NCBI RefSeq assembly: GCF_009730915.1
Contig: NC_052487.1
Location: 19,026,529 to 19,090,528 of the forward strand
Direction of reading: 5' to 3'
From: Dioscorea cayenensis subsp. rotundata
Taxonomy: Eukaryota; Streptophyta; Magnoliopsida; Dioscoreales; Dioscoreaceae
Length of the DNA stretch: 64,000 nt
Shown: one piece after another, positions 24,401 through 37,209 of the stretch
Layout: the number at the start of each line of letters is the position of its first letter
Numbering within the stretch: position 1 is the stretch's first letter
Notes under the pieces: model-generated
Told to the model about the DNA's origin: nothing
The model's input: only the letters and a program-made list of their open reading frames with translations
Database searches by the model: none
Position numbers and translations under genes: made by a program

Positions 24401-26197
24401 ACAAAAAAAAGAAGAAGAAAAAAAGTACTCCAAATCCAAGAAGTCTTCTACATTTTCCAAACAATCTCAAAAAAAGAATGATAAAAAGACTAAATCTCAT
24501 AATTCCATTCCATTGTTCCAAAGTTAATTTCTCATTCAAAAAAACAAAAAAAAAAACACTATAATTATGCTTCAAAGGTCATCATCCACTTGCACTGGCC
24601 TCCGGAAATCAAGCATTAACATCACAGAGCCTCACCTTCTCTTGCTTTCCTTTTTCCTCGTTTGAAGAGAAGGTCATATGTCTGCATGGTGTCATCCTCT
24701 TGACCCTATATCTACCGACCGAGTGTGACTTTGCTGATCAGTGATCAGCCACCATTTTTCCTTACAACCCAACCCTTTCATTCATTATTATTCTGTCGTT
24801 TAGAGAGAGAAAAAAATAGAACTAAAACTTATGATATATATATATATATATGATATATATGTTCAATGTATATATAAGCATGATGATGATAAAGAAGGCT
24901 GAGAGAGTACTTGGGTTTGGAGTTATGTGAACTTCTGAAATGCAGGAAAGCAGAGCCAGTTTGTGGAGTGTGTTTAATTTGCATTTGTGGCTTTTGTTTT
25001 GAATTGAAGAGATGATGATGATCAGGGATTTAATGATGGTTGTGTCTTTTTGTGGTGTGGTTTTTTGTGAAGAGTCTTTGTTAGAGTTATTTGTAGGGTT
25101 TGTGTGGTTAAGAACCGAGTTGGTGTTTGTCCATTCCCACTACTACAAAGTGGTGGTGATGCATCATGCATTGAGTGTACTCAAGGAACTCATTTATTGA
25201 GCAATCAATGGGCTTCTTTGAACTTTTGTTTGCTTGCATTTGAGTTTGCCTTTTATTTGTGCTAGTTTTGTTTTTCTTTACAATAATGTATTTGGGTTAA
25301 CATGCTAAACAAAATTAAAAACAAATTACTAATAAGTAGCATTATTTTAAAAAAAAAAACATAAATTTTTTTCCCATGTAGTAGTTGGTTAAAGTGTTTA
25401 ACACTTCTCTCTTCCTATCTCTTCCAATGCCACCTAGGATGGATGATCCACCTTCAACAATCATTATCTAGGAATCACAGGTTTGTACTACTAGATTATT
25501 GTTAACCTATTTTTGATATGTCCTACTTCATCTTTGGTGAATCATGTGATATACTTATGTACTAAGTTGATTTTTTTTTTTTTTTGAAAAGGTGAATAAA
25601 CCACATGCATTAAAATAAACGAACTAAGTTGATTTGTCTTCTTTTCATCCAACAAAATTGTAATTGTTTCATTTTTATAAAAAATAATAATAACTTATGA
25701 ATTTATTTTATTTGTTTATATGAAATGTATATGTATTATATGAGCAAATGTACATAAATATGGTGTTAATATCTCAATAAATATGTACCCTTAATCTGTA
25801 CGAACTCTGTGAACTGAAGAACCAATGCCAATATATTAAGATGTTATTAGTCTCTAAGTTTTTTTTTTAAGCAAAATCTACAACGATGGAAATTTTTTTA
25901 AAATGATTCAGAATTATAAAAAATTTAGATTTTTCTTTTTTAAAAAAAACTTGGAAATTTTTAAGAGATAGCGAGAATTAATATTATTTCTATCAAGATT
26001 GATAAATAAATAGACAGACCATGTTTAAAACTAGCAGCAACACTTAATTAACACATGTTTCATTTTTATGTTCATGTCTCAGTACAGGGCTGTACAATGA
26101 AGATGGGAGCAAAATCACGGATAAGTTTCTCATTAACTTCCTCAATCTACATATAAACCATATGTACATAACAACCTGAGAGTTTCCGTACATGGAG

Positions 26198-26252
<55 letters not shown>

Positions 26253-27770
26253 GTGATTTTTTAAAAAAAATCCCGATAGAAATACCTCGCATTTTTTTAG
26301 TTCATCTCTAATAATATATATATCATTTAAAACATTTCTCAAATAATTGTGAAAATAAGAAAATCAAATATTGTTATTATCACAATTATTTTTTTTGTAC
26401 ATCTCAAATATGAAATTTTAATTTTAATTTTTTTTAATAAACATGGACAAGCTACAAGATTTAATAAATATGGATAAGTTACAATATCAAACCTCAAATT
26501 TTAAGTTAAAGAAAAAAATATTAACCCTCCCCTCTTAAATACGGTAAATTTTTACTATTTTAAAATCCATTGAATCACATTGGTAAAATATGGACAAACC
26601 AGATTATGAGATATACACAGACATAGAGTTAATATTTTAACTCACTCGTGTCTTCACATAGCTAAGATGGCTAAATCACAATATTTGATTAAAAATAAAT
26701 AAATAAATAAATGAAAATTATTATAATAATATTGAGAACTTGATGATGTAGCATGGCACAAAACCTAATCAAATCCCTAAGATCAAAGTCTGATGTTAAG
26801 ACCTGTTGCTATACTGTTTAAAAATGATCATAAGCCCACAGGAGGCCCAAAACCCAAAGCACACAGATACCCACCACATAAAATGACACATTTATCCTTG
26901 TCTTATCCTAACTTAATCATTCACTTAATTACTTAATCACAACCTGACACCTCATGAAATCCCCAAAACGCCCTCCCCAAATTCAAATTCTGCACTCTCC
27001 CACCATTCTTAATTCCAGGGGCATTTTTGTCATATTAAATTCTTAATCCTGGTTTCCAGGAATATACCGTTACTCTAACCGGAGACCTTTTCAAAATTTT
27101 AAAAAGATTCCCGGACTTAGCGGGAAAATTCAAGCACCGAGTCCTATTCCCGTAATTATTCCCAAATCCATGCCCTCTTTCTCGGGACTGTGCTACAGTG
27201 CAGCGATCGCCGTCCGTTCTGAAGATCGAAGCTTGATACGAGAACGGTCGTCATTACTGCCTTAAATTACGAAAACGACCTTCCGTATGATTTGTCTGGA
27301 ATAACGATCACTACAGAGTAATTAACGCCCAATGGAGGGGTATTCTCGTCCAATTAATTCCAGCCAAGCACGGCCAAGTAAAAGCTATTACGTCAGCAAA
27401 TGATCATCTAAAATACCCAAAACACCCTTCACTCTGCTGCGATTTTCCCGAATAAAAACTCCGTGAATAAAACAGAAGTCGAGGGGTTTTTATGCATCGA
27501 AACATCAGCGCGGTCAAAAAAAGGTACACGTGTCGAGAATCGAAAACGTTTGAGGGAAATTCTCGGGAACACCCCATGAAAAGAAAGAATTAATTTTAGG
27601 TCCTTCATAAGGAGGTTCTCTTTACCATTTGCGGGTTTAAAGCCTTGAGGGACGTTTTGCTCCCCAATATCTATCTATAATAAGAAATCTCGCTAAAATT
27701 TTCATTTACCCCCTCTAAAATCTCCAAATTTTCAAAAAAATATAAAATAATAATAATAATAAGAGAACGT
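19440..27770. other. Long AT-rich intergenic region (8.3 kb)
   Basis: No gene is supported. It holds simple repeats: (TA)n at about 21484-21508, (GATGA)n at 22479-22504, (TCTA)n at 22525-22548, (AAAT)n at 24366-24400 and (AAT)n at 26200-26250. The right end (27060-27560) is less AT-rich, contains a CACGTG G-box at 27529 and ACGTCA at 27391, and probably belongs to the promoter of the IQD gene. Confidence 0.5.
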
Positions 27771-27779
27771 TCATTATAT

Positions 27780-29001
27780 GAAGCTCTCTGTTTCTTTCTC
27801 TCTCTCTCTCTCTCTCTTATTGAAGACCAAGTGCTCTGTTTTCCATTCGTCAACCTTGCAAGCATTGCACCACGGAAAGCAGTGATCTCATCTCCACTTT
27901 TTGAACAAGAAAAGGTTCGGCCTTTGGAGCCAAACTTTTCACCAAACCCACGGATCCAAAGATTGCCTGCAGGAGTGGACTTGCAGAGTAGCAGAGGAAG
28001 AAGAGTAAGCAGCCTCCATTTCCTATCTTTCTCTTTCCTCTCTTTTAAGTTCACCGTCAATGGCCTCAAACCTTGCTCAGAAGTGAAGAAGAAGATATTA
28101 TTGGCAAGCATAGATGCTTGGTGACGTAGTATTAGTATTAGTAGTAGTAGGTCTTTGTGTTTTTACTTTTCTATATTAGAGAAAGACTTGAGCTTTATGG
28201 TTTCTTTGTGCTTTTGCTTTTTGTTACAATTTCTCGGAGAGAGAAAAATAAATAAAAAACAAAAAAAAATGTTTTTTTTTCTTTCTTTTGTTGCTTCTTC
28301 AGCTTCTTCTTTTGCTGGTGCTTTTTGTTTAAAAAAACTCAAAACTTTGATTCATGTATCACATGATACTTCTTTCTTTTTCTCTCTTTCATCTCCATCT
28401 CTGTCTCTTCTGCTAAATGTTTTGTAGACCTAAGAGAGAATATTTAGAAACCCGAGCAGCTTTCAGCCTTCTTTCTCTACACTCACTGAGCGAATGAGTA
28501 AGTCTGTAAATGAGTGAGTGATACTTCTCCTTATTCCTTTTTTTGAATCTTGTCATCACTTTATATATATATATATAATACATATATAATATACATATGT
28601 GTGTGTGTGTTCGTCAAAGCTCACATTACCCCCGCTCTCATTTTGTTTGGTAATGTGAGCTTTTTCTCTGTAAATCTCTCTGATGGTTTAATGGCTTGAA
28701 GGCGTCACTGGGACCTTTGCCTACTTGCCTCTTTCTCTCTTATCAATCTCTCTTTCTCTCTGGGGACACTCTTTGTCTTCTATTGCACATCTTCACGAGG
28801 GCTTGACAGGTTGGGTTGGGTTGGGTTGTTGTTGTTCTCTCTTTTTTTCAAACAAACCAAAATAATTTTTCCTCTTTTTCTTTTCTTTACTTCTCTCTCT
28901 CTCTCTCTCTCACTCTCTCACTATATATACATATATAAAAAAATTCACTTTTTTTCCCATCCATTTGTTTCATTGTTTCCATTCTTCTTTCCTTTCAAGC
29001 A
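27780..29001 (+). promoter_or_regulatory. Probable 5' leader of the IQD gene with a 995-nt leader intron
   Basis: A (CT)n pyrimidine patch (27797-27818), typical of plant transcription starts, is followed by about 190 nt of gene-like sequence ending at a strong donor (AAGA then GTAAGC, intron from 28005). A matching acceptor (TTCTTTCCTTTCAAG) ends at 28999, two bases before the IQD start codon. I infer a non-coding first exon and a leader intron of 28005-28999. The leader holds an open frame (about 27831-28124) without an in-frame ATG. Alternatively transcription starts near 28950 from the TATATATACATATATAAA at 28922-28939. Confidence 0.45.
28616..28663. other. Perfect 15-bp hairpin in the IQD leader region
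   Basis: AAAGCTCACATTACC (28616-28630) and GGTAATGTGAGCTTT (28649-28663) are exact reverse complements around an 18-nt loop. It lies inside the inferred leader intron. It could be a footprint of a small transposon or a structured RNA; its stem is too short for a standard plant miRNA precursor. Confidence 0.6.
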
Positions 29002-30560
29002 ATGGGACGTGCTACCCGATGGCTGAGAAACTTGCTTGGTGGGAAGAAGGAGAACAACAAGAACACCAGCAACGACAACAACATCAACAACAACAACAAC
29101 ATCATCATCAACAACAACAATGGCAACAATGGCAACAATGGCTACAATGAAGACAAGAGAGAGAAGAAGAGATGGAGCTTCACTAAATCCAGTAGAGATT
29201 CCAATGCTGGTATGGAAATACAAACCGATCATCTTCATCATCCAAGAACCACAACAACAGACTCGTCAGCATGGCTACATTCATTCTACTCTAAGAGTGA
29301 AAAAGAACAAAACAAACACGCCATTGCAGTAGCTGCAGCAACAGCCGCCGCCGCTGACGCTGCCGTCGCCGCCGCACAAGCTGCCGTGGCAGTTGTCCGT
29401 CTCACCAGCCAAGGCCGTGGCACCATGTTCTCCGGCGTTCAAGAACGTCATGCTGCTGTCAAGATCCAAACTGCATTCAGAGGCTTCTTGGTATAATATA
29501 TTAACAGTATCATCAACTTGTAGAAACGCTTGAGCTTGAATTGATCCTGAATTGAATGTTTATTGTATTTGTAGGCAAAGAAAGCACTGAGAGCACTTAA
29601 AGCATTAGTGAAATTACAAGCATTGGTTCGGGGATATCTTGTTAGGAAACAAGCAGCTGCAACTCTTCATAGCATGCAGTCTCTGATCAGAGCTCAGGCC
29701 ACTGTCCGGGCGCAAAGGTCTCGCAAGCTTCAGCCAGAAACACGGCCTCGGAGATCTCTTGTATGTTTTTCACTTGTTAGCATTTGGTTGTTGTTATTGT
29801 GGTGGTGAAGTAAATGCTTGATTGACCATCAATGTTTACCTTTTGGTTGCAGGAGCGGTTTGATGAATGCAGGAGTGAGCAATTGGGACAGTTTCATAGC
29901 TGGAGGATGTCTGATACTTCAAGCAATAGCTTTGATCGAAGCCCGAAGATTGTAGAGATTGATACTGGGCGTCCTAAGTCTCGGTCTTCCCGGAGGACTA
30001 GTGCGAATTTGATTGATTCTGCTGAGGACATCTTGCTGCCATCTGTGTCATCTCCTTTGCCTTGCAACATTCCGGCGAGGATATCAATCCCTGAGTACAA
30101 GAATTATCAAGACTTTGATTGGTGCTTTGCTAATGAGAAATGTCGGTCATCTGTAACTGCACAGAGCACGCCGAGGTACATGAATTCGAATAGTATGGCT
30201 GCGCCTGTTACTCCGGCGAAGAGTGTCAGTGCTGCAGATGGGGTGTTTAGACGGTTTCTGATTGCCGGGAATGGTCCTAATTATATGGCAAACACGCAGT
30301 CATTCGAGGCGAAAGTTCGATCTCAGAGCGCACCGAAGCAGAGGCCAGAACCCATTGCAGGTCTGAGAAAGAGGCTGCCATTGACTGAGATGATTGGATC
30401 AAGAGCTAGTTTGAGCGGTGTTGGAATGCAGAGATCATGCACACAAGTTCAAGAAGCATTCAACTTCAAAAGTGCGGTAATTGGCAGGCTTGATAGATCT
30501 GCAGACCTTTCAAGAGATTTAGACAAGGATTACCATCACTACTTGCAGAGGAAATGGTGA
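29002..30560 (+). CDS. IQ67-domain (IQD) calmodulin-binding protein
   Basis: Three exons (29002-29490, 29575-29760, 29853-30560) give a 460-aa protein; all junctions are GT/AG and in phase 0. IQD proteins bind calmodulin and commonly tether it to microtubules or membranes. The N terminus [16 protein letters not shown] is the basic start typical of the family, followed by an Asn-rich repeat (residues 16-45) and an Ala-rich stretch. The IQ67 domain spans the exon 1/2 boundary: [12 protein letters not shown] then [20 protein letters not shown] and [11 protein letters not shown], the usual intron position in IQD genes. The C-terminal half has the DUF4005-like [20 protein letters not shown]. The start is the first ATG after the leader. 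Which IQD member it is remains open. Confidence 0.93.
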
Positions 30561-30579
30561 ACATAAAATATCAATGTGA

Positions 30580-30585
30580 AATAAA
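30580..30585 (+). terminator. Poly(A) signal candidate of the IQD gene
   Basis: AATAAA lies 20 bp after the stop codon. The short distance makes it a near-stop signal at best, and other A-rich sites follow. Confidence 0.35.
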
Positions 30586-30599
30586 AGAAAAAGGAAAAG

Positions 30600-33500
30600 A
30601 TTTCGTATTTCCTTGTTTCACCATTGTAACAGTATTTGGAGAATGAATGAATCAATGAATCAATGAACATCATAGAACAACAACTTGTGTAAATCCGCAG
30701 AATGTGATTTCAAATTCACCAACTTTTTTCATCATAAACATTGTCTTTGTTTGTTTCCGGATGCAAACGAAACATATTATTTGAGCTCGATTCAAATGAT
30801 TCGAAACTATTAGTGCTACTCTGATGATGGCGATGATAATGAATTGAAATGGATGGATAACAATGAATTGAAAAGGATAAAAGAGCTTTTGTGTTTGCAC
30901 ATGGTGGTGTCTGATGTATTTGGCAAAGATAGTGATAGTTGACCAGACAGTAATGACACTTTTGAGGAAAGTGAAACTCCAACTTGTCATCTTCTTTGCA
31001 ATGTGAGCAAAAGTATTTTCTGGTTCTGGTTCACTGGTAAGAGCCAACATGTTAGACATGACATGAAAGCAAGCCAAAACTACTGCATCTTATCATCATG
31101 TGCAACTGCAACCACTTCACTTTCTAGCTTCTGATTTGTTCAAATGTTATTAATGGTATTAGTTGCAAACTGATCACAAACCTTGTAACATTTGACAGTT
31201 TTCTATGTTTTAATTTCATGCTGAGCAGTCCAAACTCCGAAAGGGCAAAAGATTGATGTCAATTGTGTTCTTCACTCGCTATGAAAAGAAAACACATTGG
31301 CTGGTGTGTATCTCTAGGACATTTTAAATTTTGTGTCATATAACCCCCCGTCCTTTCCTGTATTTACATGAGGCCCTAAAAATATTAATACTTTTCTAAA
31401 ATACTCTTTCTATTTGTCAATGCTGTCATCAAATGAAATCGTCTAACACACACACACACACACAACTTTTCATAAATTTGAAAAAGAACAACCTTTACAT
31501 TGATAAAATGCAATGAAAAGGAACTGCATGTACAATGAAATTTTTATCAAATTAGTGAATTACATACAAGCAGAAAAACTAAAAAAAGAATTTCAGAGAT
31601 ACATAACCACAGAGAACTTTAATATAAATAATAGATGAAATAGGCCACTACCACCCTGTGATGCTAAACCTGAAAACTCTTCTCTCTCACTACCCACCTT
31701 TAAATTTCTTTTCAGTAATGATTAGGGTTTGATTTGATTGATGAGAAGGAGTTGGGAGGTGTGTACTCCTCTGGGTTTCCCTCCCAATCAGGCCTTCTCT
31801 TACTTTTATAAACATTACACAGACACACATATAGTCTTCACCTCACCATCACTTTGTCTTCCCACAATGCCCCTACACAGGGCTAGTTTGGAAATCTGGA
31901 CCCCTTGTTACAGTCTCCACCTCCCCATTCTCTTGACCTCTTCTTCTCTCCGGAATCCATGCATATATCCAACCTTTTCTCAATGACCATTCATGGTTTT
32001 AATGAATCAAACTCACATTGATAATATGAAGGTGGTGACAAGGTTTACTGTGTGTGTGTATGTGTGTGTGTGGGGGAGAGAGAGCTGCTTTAATGCTTGT
32101 GATGTCACTGCATCACAAGTACTAGTACTCTGGAATCTTTATGGGATCCAAGTTTTTAACAGCCATGGCTTTTCAAGCTATGCTTCTTTTTTCTACTTTA
32201 ATTCAGTTTAGGTTTTTGTTCACTTGGAGATTATGAGAGTTGATTAACTAATGTTACATGTTTATCTTAATCTTTATCTTCGTAGTAAATAATCATTACC
32301 ATGTGTACTCGTTCTTTCTTGTTTTTCAACTTTTAAAGATCTTAGGTAACCAACTCATGTACTTGTATATATTAAGCTAATATGACTTTTACTAAGTTAG
32401 CCATGATAAGATTCTCCCTAGATAGTGTTTCGAATATATATATATATATATTAGTTTTATGTAATTTAGGTAATGGTGAAAAAAAAAGAGACCGACACAC
32501 AAGAATAGGGCGAGTGTACTACTTGTTTGACTTAAATGATTTCTGTTTTACATGCAATTTTAATTTTTTTTTAATCCTATGTCACCATGATTAAAAGATT
32601 AACACTTGTCTTAAGGGACTAATACTTGTCTTAAACCCAAAACGGAAGTAACTTAACTTGCAAACCAAGCAAAAACAGGAGCTATAGGAGCAAGGATTTG
32701 TAACCTAGTCAATCATAAAATAGTTTTTGGGGCCATAATCTTGGTCTACTTTGAAAAGAGAGACATCATTGTGGGATCTATAGTTGAAAAGAAAAGGACA
32801 AGAGAAATCATTCAAACAGCCCATAAACATGAAAAACATAAAACTAATTAAACTCATATACATATATTAAATATAATACAATAAAATATAATAGCGGCTC
32901 TCTAAGCTCAAGCCACGAGGTATATAACAAGTTCCTTGCACCATGGTTATGGATCAACACACAATTCTATATATATATTTTTTATTATATTATTTATGTC
33001 CATGATTCAAACTCTGCACTAAACTAATAGTATTTCAAAATGAGAGGTGGTGTGCTTTGGAGTTGGCCTTAATCTAATGTGGTGAAGAATATGGTACATT
33101 TAATCTAGCAAAACTCAAAAACATGAATTTTGTATGTACTGGCATTTTGAATCTCCAAATGGGGGGTGGTATCTTGCAAGGCATTCTCTATTTGGAGTTT
33201 CTCTTCATCACTAGTGGTTTAATAAGCTTATCCAAAAGTACTCTGCTGGTTGTGTGTTCCAATGGCATCTTGGATTTAACCCTCAAATCAGTGTGGATGG
33301 ATTAACATGTAATGTGTGCTAGAGCCTAGAGATAAGGTTAACTATGTAATTTCAAAACATATACAGGGTTTGTGTGATGGGACAACTAGATTCTCATGTT
33401 TGTCTTGTAACAAAATGGTTGGAAAAAAAAAAAGATGACTAGAAATCTGTAGATCTAATGAATATTAAAATTGTTGTTTTTCTATGACCTCCCTAAAGGA

Positions 33501-34342
33501 TCAGATAATCACTAATTTACTAGGGTTTTCATTATGAAGAGCAAGCTCATTACTGCACAAACCTGACTCTGTTTTCTTCAGCTATCCTACCTGAACCTTC
33601 GGACAAATCTGTGGACATCAAAGAGTGCAGCAAGTACTGGAAACATAGGTGCAATTCTAGGACCACATGGAAGGGTCTTCAAAGAAGCATTAATTTAAAC
33701 GCTGGGAAATGTACACAGTATTCTAAAAACCCCAATGTTGCTGTATATGAGCTTAATTGGCATCAAAAGTAACCAAGAAAATGAAAAGTTTTACCAGGGA
33801 TTGAGGGGCCATCCTCCAAGTAAAAGCTGAAATGTTCTTTGCTGAAGCTTCAGACATGGTTCTGAGTTCCTAATGGAAATCATGTGATTTCTGGTTGTAA
33901 GTATGCGATGCAACCATTGGTGGCAGCTTCCTAATTTAAGGGGGGGATGGGTGTTGTACCTGTACAACAGGATAAGAGAGGAGCAGATGAAATCAAAAAG
34001 TTACTGGAATCCAGCAGTTTGAATAAGAACCTTTTCAAAAGTTAGGGTGAAAGACCATCTAGGGTATAGGTAAATACTCTTGCAAACAAGGTTCAACAAA
34101 TAAGAAAATAAGGGCTATTAATGGCGGCCGAATAGAAATGCAACCAATCTGCACAAACTTTATAAATCCAAATTGCTTACAAAAACCATTCAAAGTTCAC
34201 CACTCTTTTACAACAGATAGAGGATGATCACAATCACCAGCAAAGAAAACACAACTTCAAGTTGAATATTGTTCAAACACGTCAAATTACAAGAGCCGAC
34301 CATGTAAAGATGGGAAAGGAATTAGCAAATAACACATGAAAT
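30600..34342. other. Intergenic region between IQD and profilin genes
   Basis: No supported gene. It contains a (CA)n tract near 31447-31463, a (GT)n tract near 32048-32072 and a (TA)n tract near 32437-32451. Antisense frames near 30670-31077 look accidental. Confidence 0.5.
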
Positions 34343-36869
34343 CTAGAAACCTAGATCATAGAGATAATCACCAAGCCTCTCGACAACCATGTTGCACTGC
34401 CCTGGAGCCATTGGCTCATCATAAACACCAATGATCAGAGCCAAATTAGTTTTCTTCACGGTAACACCTCCAGAGCCCTGTAAGATCAATAGTTAGTGAC
34501 TTCAAATTCAAGGTATAACCTGACTGCTCATGGTGAAATAAAAATAAAAGTGGCCATCATACAAAGAGAGTATCTGAGAAAGTTAAAAAGTAGATTTAAG
34601 ATGCAAGGCAATGCAGTGTTATAAATGCATATTTTGCTATCAAAATATTTCTTGGTTTACTGATTACTTGAGCTAATATCAAAATATCACTGTCAGAAGG
34701 AAATTGATCACAACCAAGCATAACATTAGTCTCGATGCATCTTACATAAAATGTGTAAATCCTCCTTGACACATGGTAAATGATCATTTATCAGTAATTA
34801 CATGGAAAGATTTGACACAAGGAAGGGGTCTGATAGAGTAAAAGAGTCAGAACAGAGAAGAGACACAGAAATGAATAAGTGCATTAAAGCTTCTTGGAAA
34901 CTTTTGACAAACTCAACCAGGAAAATATTCGGCAAAATAGAAAGGTTTGCATTTTATTTGGCAAGATAGTCCTATTCCATATTGCCATGTTCTTATCCCA
35001 GTCACCAACATATGACAAAATCTTTCTAGACTGAAGTTAAAGTTGGCATCTTGAATATGCAGACTATCTTTAATCAGTTAAAGCCGCATGTTGAATGTTA
35101 CAACAAACACATAGTGTCAACATATGAGATGCACAACAACTCATACAGAAAATTGAATATACAGAAAATTTCCCAAGCCTCTTTGAAGAAGAATTTGTCA
35201 GTTATAATTATGAAGAAAAGTGAATACAAAATTTAAAATTCACATTTGTTTAACCAGTAGTGAACTTGAAGATACCAGAATATCAAACAGAAAGAAACAA
35301 GTAATTTGGATAAAATGAGCAAGCAACAACAAAAAAAAAATTGAAAAAAAAAAGGTAGATTCACATGGAGTCCTCACCTTCTTTCCTCGAATAACAGCCC
35401 CCGGTTCACCTTGGATCACCATGTATTTTGTACCACCAAGGAAGAGACCAGTTGGAGCAAGTGAGCCAGGTTCAGCAAAATCATTCATAATGGCAAGTAT
35501 CTCCTCAGGCTTAACCTATGGATGGAATAAATAAAAGTTCTTGTAAGAAACAAGAATTTCACTTAACCAGAGAGAAGCAAAGATAACTCAAAATTTTAAC
35601 TTAACAATGTCATTTATACAACCTGCCTTGGTAACCAAGGCAAAATCAAATAACTCATGCAATGAACTAAGTTGACCTTGTGCCTAGTTGTGAATTGTGA
35701 ATTAAATTACAACTTATGTTTAACTGCTATATCAAACCCAAATTCCAAATCTCTGAATTTCCAGACAAGGTTTGCCATTAAAATAAATCAACAAAGAACA
35801 GCTCAAGAACCTCACTTAAGTTTTCACATTGACTTGAAAAATCAGAATTGAAGAGTTACACAAGTATTGTTTGCCCACAAGTTACTTGAGATATATTCAT
35901 TTAACTATTCATTTCTCTTGAAACTTGAGTTTTCTAGCCTCCTTTGCATAAAATTTAATGCCCATCAGCATAATATAAACCCAATACATATAAATAAACA
36001 GCTTCCCCGAAATGCTTATCCTTTGCTAGGAACAAATACTAACTCAAAGAGAACAAATAATTGAAATAAAGACAAGTACAAATTTTGAATATTTGGTCAA
36101 GTGATCATAATTCCCAGCTTGTTTCTTACATGTAGAAATTAGAAGCATCCGCAAAGCAAAACACCAGGCATTGTTAACTAGACTAGTGGGAGCAAAATTA
36201 CTATAAATTGTAAAGAGTTCTATGATAATTTCAAATGATTAATGTAACAGAGCAGTGCATGAATTAAATGATGAAAGGATTGAAGGTGATTACTTGAACT
36301 CCACAATGCGATAAGATCAAAGAAATGATTAAAGAAACTCACAATTCAAACAACAGGAACTTGGTTTACAGTGCAATTTAATATATTCAAGACACTTCTC
36401 TAACTTCATTCACGATCCAATGGATACAGCACCAAGAATTGATAAACAAATAGACAAAATTAGCTTCAACAGTGATTGATTTCCAGTAAAAGTCTTGATA
36501 TTCAAAATAGTTTCGAATTTAAAACACTGATCATGACCATCAGCAGGACAACAAGTACATCCACAAATCAAATAACAAAGTATCAGCCAAAGCAATTCAT
36601 TCATGAAGAACCAGATCCATTTCAAAGCACAAAATTCCCATAAAAAGAACACCATGGAAACGAGATCCAACTCCAGCAAAACTTTAGATCGCAAGATTCA
36701 CATCAGTAGAAAAGCATCAAAAAAACAAACGCTAAACATTCGATACCTGAGGGAAGGATTCGCTCTGCGACCAAAGGCTGCCGTCGTGGCCGAAGATGGC
36801 GGCAGAGGTCAGATGCTGACCATCGATATCGCACATCAAGTGATCATCCACGTATGCTTGCCACGACAT
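34343..36869 (-). CDS. Profilin (gene 1 of a tandem pair)
   Basis: Three exons (36747-36869, 35378-35515, 34343-34477; 123, 138 and 135 bp including stop) encode the standard 131-aa plant profilin. Profilin binds monomeric actin, poly-proline stretches and phosphoinositides and controls actin filament turnover in the cytosol. Visible signatures are the N-terminal [18 protein letters not shown], the central [20 protein letters not shown] and the C-terminal [17 protein letters not shown]. Exon lengths and phases match plant profilin genes. The last residues DLGF differ from the more usual DQGL form of its neighbour. A (GGA)n tract at 36976-36999 lies in the antisense of its 5' leader. It shares orientation and exon structure with the gene 2.3 kb upstream, a tandem duplication. 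Confidence 0.95.
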
Positions 36870-36975
36870 CTTCGAGACAGTTAAGCTACGAGAATGCCAA
36901 CCTTGGACCTCTCTCAACGAAAGAGAAGATCAATCGGGGTTGGAGATCGATGGAAAGAGATCGACAGGGACGAGG

Positions 36976-36999
36976 AGGAGGAGGAGGAGGAGGAGGAGC
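36976..36999. repeat. (GGA)n microsatellite in the profilin 1 leader
   Basis: About eight GGA triplets, read as (TCC)n on the sense strand of the profilin 1 5' leader. Confidence 0.8.
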
Positions 37000-37209
37000 A
37001 ATGGCGTCAAAGTTCTCAAGAGATCGAGGAGAGCTTTATTACGCTCCAGCTGTTGGCGGATCTGACGATTGATTCCAAGCTGTTTAATGAGTGGCTCTCA
37101 CGTCCGGATGAAGTTACTAATATACCCCTCTTCAACTTCATCAGTTTTGTTTGCAGCGCGGATCTTGAAACAAAATGGACGGTGGAATTTGTGTGTTGTT
37201 GTTAAGATT

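Noticed and set aside
25012..25200. 62-codon plus-strand frame starting MMMIRDLMM
   Set aside because: Short, Val/Leu-rich, with no homology recognised; likely chance in an AT/T-rich stretch.
30670..31077. 135-codon minus-strand frame downstream of IQD
   Set aside because: Low-complexity His/Ile-rich text in the expected 3' region of a plus-strand gene; no recognisable domain.
31738..31800. Possible miRNA-like hairpin (GAGAAGG, TTGGGAGG arms)
   Set aside because: The arms pair only as 7 plus 8 bp with an asymmetric bulge; no known miRNA sequence was recognised.
36854..37205. Plus-strand frames opposite the profilin 1 leader (poly-Gly/poly-Glu)
   Set aside because: Produced by the GGA repeat in the antisense of a 5' leader.
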